From contig JAIXSW010000426.1 of the NCBI GenBank assembly GCA_027484495.1, forward strand, positions 1-5,849: a stretch of DNA of 5,849 nt, in the 5' to 3' direction. This document shows, piece by piece, positions 1 through 5,790 of the stretch. Each line of letters begins with the position of its first letter. Within the stretch, counting starts at the first letter, position 1. The stretch is from Gammaproteobacteria bacterium. GTDB taxonomy: Bacteria > Pseudomonadota > Gammaproteobacteria > Enterobacterales > Alteromonadaceae. The notes under the pieces are model-generated. The model did no database searches, was not told the DNA's origin, and worked only from the letters and a program-made list of their open reading frames with translations. The position numbers and the translations under genes are program-made.

Positions 1-978
1 GAAGCGTTCGCGGTAGCCGGTCTGATACTTGATTAAACGCGGTTCCAAATCGGCCGCAGCAGCGCCGACATAACGGCGCAAATTCGCGGCCGCTTCGTCA
101 TCACTTAAAAACTTGCTGGCATAGACATGGCCGGTGCCACGACGATGCGACAAACCGATATCCCAAATCCAGCCGGCGTTTTGTGCCGTGGCAATGGTAT
201 GGCTGGCAACCGGCGCGTCGGGCTGGTCGTAAGGCACCTGCAGCGCCAGCGCTCTGTTGTTAAATAGCTGATGTTCAACCGACATAAACGGCACTTGCAG
301 TGTTTTGCCAAGCAGCAGTGACGCCATGCCGGTACAGTCGATATACAAATCGGCGGTGACCGGCGTGGCAGCATCATTCAGTTTTAACGCGGCGATCTGA
401 CCATCATCGGTCAACAGCACCTGCTCGACGGTGGCAACGCGGTGCAACACACCCAGTTTGGTTTTGGCATGTTGTTTCAGTACATCGGCAAAAGCGCCGG
501 CGTCGAGGTGATAGGCATAATTCAGTGGGCCCTGATACTCACCTTCACTGACCGGACGCGGCGCTTTGCCGGCTTCGCATAATTCATGCTGCATATTGGA
601 CTGGCGGGCATAATCGCGAATGTCCGCCAGATAAGGCGCGACGTCGAGGCGGCCATAACCCAGCGGCACGGTAAAAGGATGATAATAAAAATCGCCGGTG
701 CCTTCGCACCAGTTGACGAACTTACCGCCTTGTTTAAATGCGGCATGGCAGCTGCGGAAAAAGTCCTTTTCGGACAAACCGATTTGCTGCAGGGTATTTT
801 TCATCGTTGGCCAGGTGCCTTCGCCGACTCCAATGGTCGGAATATCGGCCGATTCGATCAAGCTGATCGATAACGCCGGGCCATCTGGTTGTTGATGGTA
901 AGAGGCAATGAGCGCGGCCGCCAGCCATCCGGCGGTGCCGCCCCCCACCACCACAATATTGGTGATAGCTTGTGTCAT
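1..978 (-). CDS. Flavin-dependent tryptophan halogenase family protein, partial (C-terminus outside window)
   Basis: The frame is open from an ATG at 976-978 to the window edge, giving 326 residues; the family is usually about 500-530, so roughly the last third is missing. Visible features: an N-terminal FAD-binding motif VVGGGTAGW (residues 10-18); GVGEGTWPTM (50-59); GGKFVNW (84-90), whose Lys86 matches the catalytic lysine of PrnA/RebH (Lys79 there); YHLDAGAFADVL (156-167); DCTGMASLL (214-222); and GWIWDIGL (269-276) at the WxWxIP signature, with Gly in place of Pro. These fit PF04820. Such enzymes use FADH2, O2 and halide to form HOCl or HOBr, which halogenates an electron-rich substrate via the lysine. 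The substrate cannot be read here, and the region around the PrnA Glu346 equivalent is outside the window. An in-frame TAA lies 15-17 bases upstream of the ATG, with no other start between; the ribosome site (CAGG) is weak. It lies downstream of the TonB receptor on the same strand but behind a strong terminator. Family assignment is secure; tryptophan as substrate is not. Confidence 0.93.
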   Translation of the reverse strand, partial: MTQAITNIVVVGGGTAGWLAAALIASYHQQPDGPALSISLIESADIPTIGVGEGTWPTMKNTLQQIGLSEKDFFRSCHAAFKQGGKFVNWCEGTGDFYYHPFTVPLGYGRLDVAPYLADIRDYARQSNMQHELCEAGKAPRPVSEGEYQGPLNYAYHLDAGAFADVLKQHAKTKLGVLHRVATVEQVLLTDDGQIAALKLNDAATPVTADLYIDCTGMASLLLGKTLQVPFMSVEHQLFNNRALALQVPYDQPDAPVASHTIATAQNAGWIWDIGLSHRRGTGHVYASKFLSDDEAAANLRRYVGAAAADLEPRLIKYQTGYRERF

Positions 979-995
979 AGAGAACCTGATTTAAA

Positions 996-1018
996 CGCGA
1001 GTACTGCAGTATTGCGCG
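996..1018. repeat. Near-palindrome upstream of the halogenase start
   Basis: A perfect 10-bp palindrome, TACTGCAGTA (1002-1011), is flanked by CGCG on both sides (996-999 and 1015-1018), one base off perfect symmetry. It sits 18-40 bases upstream of the halogenase ATG, between the receptor terminator and the gene. Its position would suit an operator or promoter-overlapping site for the halogenase. The nonamer AATACTGCA, read on the minus strand here, also occurs on the plus strand in the receptor promoter (3940-3948). I see no convincing -35/-10 pair for the halogenase nearby. The function is inference. Confidence 0.35.
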
Positions 1019-1064
1019 ATCCTGACCACCAGCCAACACTGAATTAGCAGCTTGGCTTACAGCG

Positions 1065-1094
1065 AAAAAAAGGCTGGGGCAAAAAGCCCCAGCC
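1065..1094 (-). terminator. Rho-independent terminator of the TonB receptor gene
   Basis: On the minus strand, 13 bases after the receptor stop codon, a perfect 9-bp GC-rich stem (GGCTGGGGC / GCCCCAGCC, 1086-1094 with 1072-1080) closes on a five-base T loop. It is followed immediately by seven Ts (1071-1065). This is a textbook intrinsic terminator. It implies that most receptor transcripts stop before the halogenase, so the halogenase needs its own promoter or depends on read-through. Confidence 0.93.
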
Positions 1095-1107
1095 ACAGGA
1101 ACGGGAC

Positions 1108-3870
1108 TTAGAACGCCCCTCGCACACCTACCGCATAGCGGGAGCCATTATCCTCAACAGAGTAAATCTGGTTTTTGAAGCGACCGGTCTGGACCAGCTC
1201 TTCTTCGGTGATGTTAATCCCCTCAAAGAACACGGTCAGATACTCGTTCACGTCGTAGCTGGCACTGATATCCCACTGACCAAAACGCTCAGTGTTGATC
1301 GGCTCGCCGTTAAAGCCGTTGTCGAGCTGACGCAGGAAGGCTTCACGGTTGTTAAACGCGATACGGGCCTGATAGTCACCCTGTTCGTAGAACATGATAA
1401 AGTTCTGCGAGTCGCCTAAGCCTTCCAGCGCAAAACTCTGCGTAGTATCAGCCCCGACATTCAGATTGCTGTCGACCACTGTCGCGTTGACGGTGACACC
1501 AAAGCCGTTATCAAACATATGAGTCAATGCAGCTTCATAACCGGTGATACGGGCAGACTCACCGTTTTGTGGCCGGCTGACGGTATAGACTTCACTCGCA
1601 CCGTTCAGCTCCGCTGTCGTTGGCACTACACTGCTGCTACACAGCGGTGCGCTGACGCAGTTGTACAATGGGCCCTTACGCGCCGTCATGTTGTAAGTTT
1701 CCTGACCGGTCAGAGTCACAATAAAGTCTTCAACTTCTTTGTTGAACACTGTGAAGCTGAACATGTTGGCATCCTGGTAATACCATTCGTAAGCCAGATC
1801 CCAGTTCTCTGCACGGAACGGTTTCAGTGCCGGGTTACCGCCGTTTGCGGTCAGGTTTTGCCGGCGTGGCTCGTTGAATGTAGTCGCAGGAGACATCTGG
1901 CCCATGGTTGGACGGGTCAGTGAATCATAAGACGCAAAACGGACAATCATATCGTCCTGCACTTCCAGCTTGATGTTCAGGCTTGGCAACAGGTTGGCGT
2001 ATTTGGTGCCCTGGTTGATGTTAGTGGCAGGGCCCAACACGTTTTGGAACAGGGTCGCGTCAGCGGTAGGCACGATATCCACAACAAAGCTCTGCACTGC
2101 GGCAACATCAACTGAGGTTTCAGCATAACGGGCGCCGAGGTTCACCGTCAGTGGCATATCGCCCAGGTCATAAGCCAGCGTGAAGTCCATATACAGACTG
2201 GTCACGTCTTCGTTGATGGTATAGCGGTTATTCTGCAGTGTCGTCGTGATTGGATGACCGCTATCGGCCAGATATTTCACCACAGCATCGCCGTCATAGG
2301 AGTAGAACGTATTGATCAGACCCGGGAAGAAGTTCTTCGCGGTGAATGGTTGGAATTTAATGGTATCAACCGGCGCAGGTAAGGCATAGCCGCAGTAGAA
2401 GCACTGACCGCCATAGATCTGGAAGCTGGATTTTTCGCGCTCTTGGCTATAAACACCAAAATTGGCTTTCTGGAATACGCCTTTCTCAGCAACGTATTCG
2501 AAATCTGCTTTTAATTCAGTAACTTCGTCTTCATCTGAGAACTGATTGCCTTTTTCGTTGTAGTGCATGCGCGCCAGGCTGGCAGCTGGCAGCGTACTAC
2601 CACCAAAACCATTGTGTTTGACGGTTGGCACTGAACCGGTGCCATCAAAAGCATAGCTATTGATCATACCGACCACGTTAAAGCGGTCACGACCAGCGCG
2701 GTCATTTTCGGCGCTTGACGTTGAAGCGTCAAAATTTGCTTTCAGCTGATCGGTGATTTTCCACTCAACGTTCAGGCCAAAAGCATTGGTGCTGATATCA
2801 CGTGAGTTACGGGTATGCGACACAAAATCCGTTGCCGGATCGCCGCTGCCCTGATGCAGACCCACGTCTTGTGAGAAGGTCAGCAAAGTCCCGGTGGCCG
2901 GGTCAATCGTTGCGCTGCCCACCCGATCCGGTTCAAACCAGGACGCCAAATCTGTCACGGTTGAATCCACTTCAAAACGGGAAACCAGACCATCCATGGT
3001 CACAGTGACATCTTCTGACGGGGCATATTGCAGTACCAGACTGGCGTTATCACGCGTCCGCTCCTGCTGATCAATAATCTGGTCCCAGTTGCGTGGGATA
3101 TAAGCATTGGTAAACAACACGCCATCACGTTTGTTCGAAATCGTCTGGCCAGAGCGCCAGCCGGCAGTGGCAATTTGGTTGATCTGCACATCACGTTTCT
3201 GATGGCTGAGCGCTAACAAAGCACCGAATTTATCATCCCAGTTACGGGTCAACAGCACAGAAGCAGCCGGTGAGGTTTTCTCTGACAGGCTTTCGTACAT
3301 GCCTTTGACGGAACCGGCAATGCGGAAATCGTCATAATCAAATGGGCGTGCTGTTTTTACATTGATCGTACCGCCGATACCACCTTCCTGCAGCCGGGCG
3401 CTGTTACTCTTGAATACATCAGCACCGGTGATTTGATCTGCTGCCAGAATGTCGAAGTTAAATTCACGGCCGTTGCTGTCGGTGGCGATCTGGCGGTTGT
3501 TGACCAGCACAGTGTTAAACTGCGGACCAAAACCACGAATAGTCACCGCCTGACCTTCACCACCACTGCGGTCAATCGACACGCCGGTGATCCGTTGCAG
3601 CGATTCAGCCACGTTCAGATCCGGAAACTTACCTAAATCTTCTGCTGCAATGCCGTCGGATACCAAACTGGATTCTTTTTTGTCCTGCATCGACGCTTTT
3701 AAGCTGCTACGGATGCCGCGGACTTCAATTACTTCAACTTCGGTTTGCTGTGCTTTGGCTGCATCTGCCGTTGTCGTTTGTGCCGCAACCGAATAAGTGC
3801 TAAGCACGCCGGCTACGGCAAGGCAGACTGCCGAGTGTTTAAATGCGAATGTATTCGCTCTGGTCATCAT
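1108..3870 (-). CDS. TonB-dependent outer-membrane receptor (TonB-Xanth-Caul type)
   Basis: This is a complete 920-residue outer-membrane receptor that imports a ligand into the periplasm using TonB-ExbBD energy. Domain order: a signal peptide (about 1-31, basic start, hydrophobic core 14-23, likely cleavage near AAQ); a TonB-box-like stretch EVEVIEVRGI (44-53); a plug domain (about 65-173) with KFPDLNVAESLQRITGVSID (81-100), IRGFGPQFNTVLVNN (111-125) and EGGIGGTINVKT (162-173); then a 22-strand-type beta barrel ending in VGVRGAF with terminal Phe, as expected for BAM-mediated insertion. Barrel motifs SLTRPTMGQMSP (650-661), NPALKPF (679-685) and NWDLAYEWYY (689-698) match the TIGR01782 group, often found in carbohydrate loci and beside tryptophan-halogenase genes. 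Two close cysteine pairs, Cys490/Cys493 and Cys738/Cys744, probably lie in extracellular loops. Two adjacent ATGs are possible starts: GGGGAG is 4 bases from the first and 7 from the second, so translation may begin at residue 2. The ligand cannot be inferred from sequence; a sugar or oligosaccharide is suggested by the neighbours. Confidence 0.97.
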   Translation of the reverse strand: MMTRANTFAFKHSAVCLAVAGVLSTYSVAAQTTTADAAKAQQTEVEVIEVRGIRSSLKASMQDKKESSLVSDGIAAEDLGKFPDLNVAESLQRITGVSIDRSGGEGQAVTIRGFGPQFNTVLVNNRQIATDSNGREFNFDILAADQITGADVFKSNSARLQEGGIGGTINVKTARPFDYDDFRIAGSVKGMYESLSEKTSPAASVLLTRNWDDKFGALLALSHQKRDVQINQIATAGWRSGQTISNKRDGVLFTNAYIPRNWDQIIDQQERTRDNASLVLQYAPSEDVTVTMDGLVSRFEVDSTVTDLASWFEPDRVGSATIDPATGTLLTFSQDVGLHQGSGDPATDFVSHTRNSRDISTNAFGLNVEWKITDQLKANFDASTSSAENDRAGRDRFNVVGMINSYAFDGTGSVPTVKHNGFGGSTLPAASLARMHYNEKGNQFSDEDEVTELKADFEYVAEKGVFQKANFGVYSQEREKSSFQIYGGQCFYCGYALPAPVDTIKFQPFTAKNFFPGLINTFYSYDGDAVVKYLADSGHPITTTLQNNRYTINEDVTSLYMDFTLAYDLGDMPLTVNLGARYAETSVDVAAVQSFVVDIVPTADATLFQNVLGPATNINQGTKYANLLPSLNIKLEVQDDMIVRFASYDSLTRPTMGQMSPATTFNEPRRQNLTANGGNPALKPFRAENWDLAYEWYYQDANMFSFTVFNKEVEDFIVTLTGQETYNMTARKGPLYNCVSAPLCSSSVVPTTAELNGASEVYTVSRPQNGESARITGYEAALTHMFDNGFGVTVNATVVDSNLNVGADTTQSFALEGLGDSQNFIMFYEQGDYQARIAFNNREAFLRQLDNGFNGEPINTERFGQWDISASYDVNEYLTVFFEGINITEEELVQTGRFKNQIYSVEDNGSRYAVGVRGAF

Positions 3871-3874
3871 CGAA

Positions 3875-3880
3875 CTCCCC
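3875..3880 (-). promoter_or_regulatory. Ribosome binding site of the TonB receptor
   Basis: The minus strand reads GGGGAG, then TTCG, then ATGATG. Spacing is 4 bases to the first ATG and 7 to the second. The longer spacing is nearer the usual optimum, so the annotated first Met may not be the one used. The difference is one residue in a signal peptide. Confidence 0.7.
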
Positions 3881-3926
3881 TGTCATTGTCTAGTGTTGTG
3901 TTTTTAACTAAAACTTCTTATTAGAA

Positions 3927-3945
3927 TATTTATCATATAAATACT
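3927..3945 (-). promoter_or_regulatory. AT-rich palindromic element, copy 1 (possible operator)
   Basis: On the plus strand 3927-3943 is TATTTAT-CAT-ATAAATA, a perfect 7-bp inverted repeat around a 3-bp centre. Read on the minus strand, the 19 bases AGTATTTATATGATAAATA match 17 of 19 positions of a second copy at 4973-4991. The element overlaps the predicted -10 of the receptor promoter, where a bound repressor would block transcription. No regulator gene is in the window. AT-rich promoter DNA can match by chance, so the operator role is inference. Confidence 0.45.
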
Positions 3946-3960
3946 GCAAAGTTGCGCCAA
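3932..3960 (-). promoter_or_regulatory. Predicted sigma-70 promoter for the TonB receptor
   Basis: On the minus strand, TTGGCG (3960-3955, four of six consensus bases) is separated by 17 bp from TATGAT (3937-3932, five of six). This would give a 5' leader of about 50-60 bases before the ATG. The -35 lies inside an inverted repeat (3948-3970) and the -10 inside the AT-rich palindrome. The start site is predicted from consensus only. Confidence 0.5.
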
Positions 3961-3970
3961 CTGCAACTTT
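3948..3970. repeat. Inverted repeat between the mutarotase and receptor genes; weak terminator or operator
   Basis: An 8-bp perfect inverted repeat, AAAGTTGC and GCAACTTT, flanks a 7-base centre. It begins 10 bases beyond the mutarotase stop. On the plus strand it is followed by a run of Ts (3968-3973), but no plus-strand gene ends here. On the minus strand the arm ends in only three Ts and then GCAG, so as a mutarotase terminator it is weak. It overlaps the predicted -35 of the receptor promoter, so it may instead be a regulator site. I cannot decide between these. Confidence 0.4.
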
Positions 3971-3979
3971 TTTATCTGA

Positions 3980-4930
3980 TTAATCATTCGAATCTAAGCC
4001 GTTTTGGCGGGCAAAACGGTAAATGATTTGATGCTGATATTTTTCACCCGCCAGCAGTACCGGCGACGGAAACGCTGGCTGATTCGGCGCATCAGGCCAA
4101 TATTGTGCCTCCAGACAGATGCCCTGTCTGGAAGCAAAAGGTGTGGTTAAACTGTCGCCACTATAAATTTGCACCCCGGGTAAATCGCTGAGCACCGTCA
4201 GACTCAGCTGTTGATCAGGCGACGTCAGCGTCGCCAGCGGCTGCAGGCGTTTGTCGGTGTTCTGCACGACAAAACAATGGTCCAGCGCACCGGATTGACG
4301 GAAAATCTGGCTCAGTTGCTCGCCGGTAGCGAGACCGGGATAGCGCTCAGCACAGCTCAGTAGGCGCCCGGTTGGGATACCTGCCGCATCTTTATCCAGC
4401 ACCTGTAACAACGGCGACTGCAAACTGTGCGCATCAATGTTCTGTGCTTGCACATCCAGATTGAAGTAACAATGGTTGGTCAGACTCAACACCGTTGCCG
4501 CGTCCGTGGTCGCTTCAAACCGCAGCTGCAGTTCGGTCTGCTGCACTTTGAAATGGCAACGGAACTGCCGGTTGCCGGGAAAACCGCCGTCGCCATGTGC
4601 TGCGCTGCAACTCAGTGTTAATTGGTCGATTTCATGTGTTTCTAACTGCCAGTGCAGGCGGTTCAGGCCAGCATCCCCGCCATGCAGGCAGTGCGCACCG
4701 TCGTTGGCAGTCAACCCCACCTGCTGTTGTCCAAGCCAGAAACCGGCATTGCGGATGCGATTGGCATAAGGCCCAACGGTACAACCTAAATAGAATGGGT
4801 CCTGCCCATAAGCAGATTCTTCGGCATAACCCAACGTCAATTCCTGACCATCAAGCTTGATCGAGCAGACCGTGGCGCCGATGGTGCTGATGTTTACCGA
4901 TAATCCCTGCGGGGTGCTGATCTCAAACAA
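3980..4930 (-). CDS. galM: Galactose mutarotase / aldose 1-epimerase
   Basis: This 316-residue protein of the GalM (PF01263) family interconverts the alpha and beta anomers of galactose, glucose or related aldoses, feeding pathways that need one anomer. Family motifs are in order: VGPYANRI (52-59), where the usual GR-ANRI has Pro for Arg; CLHGG (81-85) with His83; LTNHCYFNL (150-158) with catalytic acid His153; LDHCFV (216-221) with Asp217; and GICLEAQYWPDAPN (270-283) with catalytic base Glu274. There is no signal peptide, so it is probably cytoplasmic. It is slightly shorter than E. coli GalM (346) but all active-site elements are present. The start is TTG: GGAGA (4940-4936) lies 5 bases upstream, and no in-frame ATG or GTG occurs between it and an upstream in-frame TAA. 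It lies 109 bp upstream of the receptor on the same strand and diverges from the isomerase gene, which suggests a carbohydrate locus. The exact sugar is not determined; other aldose epimerase specificities are possible. Confidence 0.93.
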   Translation of the reverse strand: MFEISTPQGLSVNISTIGATVCSIKLDGQELTLGYAEESAYGQDPFYLGCTVGPYANRIRNAGFWLGQQQVGLTANDGAHCLHGGDAGLNRLHWQLETHEIDQLTLSCSAAHGDGGFPGNRQFRCHFKVQQTELQLRFEATTDAATVLSLTNHCYFNLDVQAQNIDAHSLQSPLLQVLDKDAAGIPTGRLLSCAERYPGLATGEQLSQIFRQSGALDHCFVVQNTDKRLQPLATLTSPDQQLSLTVLSDLPGVQIYSGDSLTTPFASRQGICLEAQYWPDAPNQPAFPSPVLLAGEKYQHQIIYRFARQNGLDSND

Positions 4931-4935
4931 AAACG

Positions 4936-4940
4936 TCTCC
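4936..4940 (-). promoter_or_regulatory. Ribosome binding site that fixes the TTG start of galM
   Basis: The minus strand reads GGAGA, then ACGTT-type spacing of five bases (CGTTT), then TTG. No ATG or GTG is available in frame upstream before a stop, so this site decides the TTG start at 4930. Confidence 0.75.
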
Positions 4941-4972
4941 GATGGTGCTTGTGTCGTGTCAATTCGTTATAT

Positions 4973-4991
4973 AGTATTTATACGATAATTA
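4973..4991 (+). promoter_or_regulatory. AT-rich palindromic element, copy 2 (possible operator)
   Basis: AGTATTTATACGATAATTA matches the element in the receptor promoter (3927-3945, minus strand) at 17 of 19 positions. Within it TATTTAT-ACG-ATAATTA is an inverted repeat with one mismatch in 7. It lies 19 bases before the isomerase start codon and overlaps the -10-like sequences of the divergent region. Shared regulation of receptor, mutarotase and isomerase is inferred from this. Confidence 0.45.
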
Positions 4992-5001
4992 GGCGTATGA
5001 C

Positions 5002-5006
5002 AAGGA
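5002..5006 (+). promoter_or_regulatory. Ribosome binding site of the isomerase gene
   Basis: AAGGA lies 4 bases before the ATG at 5011 and supports that start. Confidence 0.7.
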
Positions 5007-5010
5007 TTTT

Positions 5011-5790
5011 ATGAAAACCAGAACACCATTGGTCATGGCAAACTGGAAACAGCATGGCAGCGAAGCGGCATTAACGGACTGGCTAACCAGTGTCAGCGCG
5101 ATGGATTTACCGAAGATGTGCCGGGTGTTATGCGTGCCGCTGCCTTATCTGGCAAAGCTCAGACAACACCGCGCTGAGCTGCAAAGTCAGGTTCAGGCCG
5201 GCTCACAATTGGTTTCTGCTTTTTGCGGCGGTGCTTACACTGGTGAAGTGTCGGCGGCCATGCTCAGCGAATTTCAGGTGGCTTATACGCTGGTTGGCCA
5301 TTCGGAGCGACGACAGTGGTTGGATGAAACGGCCAGTGCACGCCGGAGCCAGCTGAACGCTTTGTGGCAAGCGGGCATCACGCCAGTGCTTTGTGTCGGC
5401 GAAACCGCGCTGGAACACCAACAGGGCCAAACATTTGAGGTTCTGTTACGACAACTGTCTGAAGTACTTGATGGACAAACGGCAGGATCTTTGGTGCTGG
5501 CCTATGAACCAGTGTTCGCCATCGGTTCAGGTAAACCTTTGTCGGCACAATCTGCACAACACATACATCAACAGCTGCGCCTGATGCTGGGGCGTTGGTA
5601 TAGCGCAGCAGACTGTCAGCGCATCCGCATTCTGTACGGCGGTAGTGTGAATAAACAGAATGCCGGCGAATATCTGCGGCAAGACGATATTGATGGTGTG
5701 CTGGTCGGTAGCGGTAGCTTACAGGCTGGCGGTTTTAATGCGCTGTGCCACACGGTGGCGCAAGCGGTCACACCGTTGGCACCCGCCTGA
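5011..5790 (+). CDS. tpiA: Triosephosphate isomerase family protein, divergent copy
   Basis: This 259-residue TIM-barrel protein has the normal length for a bacterial triosephosphate isomerase, which interconverts dihydroxyacetone phosphate and glyceraldehyde 3-phosphate in the cytoplasm. All catalytic residues are present: Asn11 and Lys13 in MANWKQHG, His97 and Glu99 in VGHSERR (95-101), and Glu166 in AYEPVFAIGSGK (164-175). GAYTGEVSAAML (74-85) and YGGSVN (209-214) are also typical. Several usually conserved positions differ: the interface loop reads WKQHG instead of WKMNG or WKCNG, the loop-6 hinge is PVF instead of PVW, and the phosphate-binding loop 8 reads VGSGSL (232-237) instead of VGGASL. 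This suggests a second, specialised copy rather than the housekeeping enzyme; related isomerases act on tetrulose phosphates in erythritol pathways. It diverges from galM across an 80-bp region, in keeping with a sugar locus. The family is certain; that it acts on triose phosphate, and the symbol, are less so. Confidence 0.9.
   Translation: MKTRTPLVMANWKQHGSEAALTDWLTSVSAMDLPKMCRVLCVPLPYLAKLRQHRAELQSQVQAGSQLVSAFCGGAYTGEVSAAMLSEFQVAYTLVGHSERRQWLDETASARRSQLNALWQAGITPVLCVGETALEHQQGQTFEVLLRQLSEVLDGQTAGSLVLAYEPVFAIGSGKPLSAQSAQHIHQQLRLMLGRWYSAADCQRIRILYGGSVNKQNAGEYLRQDDIDGVLVGSGSLQAGGFNALCHTVAQAVTPLAPA

Larger units (their letters stand above)
4931..5010. promoter_or_regulatory. Divergent regulatory region between galM and the isomerase gene
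   Basis: These 80 bp must carry the promoters for both divergent genes. The centre (4967-4991) is AT-rich, with several -10-like hexamers: TAGTAT (4972-4977) and TACGAT (4981-4986) on the plus strand, TATAAA and TATAAC on the minus strand. A plus-strand pair TTGTGT (4949-4954), 17 bp, TAGTAT is possible but poor. A perfect TTGACA on the minus strand (4962-4957) has no -10 at the right distance before galM. I therefore do not fix either start site. The shared palindromic element (4973-4991) lies in the middle, where one regulator could control both genes. Confidence 0.6.

Noticed and set aside
586..873. A 95-codon plus-strand frame opposite the halogenase gene
   Set aside because: It is antisense to conserved halogenase motifs and has no family resemblance.
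734..1096. A 120-codon minus-strand frame across the halogenase start and the terminator
   Set aside because: It reads the halogenase DNA in another frame, runs through the terminator hairpin, and has low-complexity, basic, unrecognisable sequence. The in-frame halogenase explains the region.
1519..1923. A 134-codon plus-strand frame opposite the receptor gene
   Set aside because: It is an antisense shadow of a well-supported receptor, with no ribosome binding site or recognisable domain.
4427..4860. Several overlapping plus-strand frames opposite galM
   Set aside because: All are antisense shadows of galM; three different frames overlap, none with recognisable features.
4957..4962. A perfect TTGACA on the minus strand as the galM -35
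   Set aside because: At 16-18 bp downstream there is no acceptable -10 hexamer, and it would place the transcription start at or inside the ribosome binding site.
4997..5014. A five-codon leader frame (ATG to TGA) overlapping the isomerase start
   Set aside because: It is very short and has no ribosome binding site of its own; such a frame arises easily by chance.
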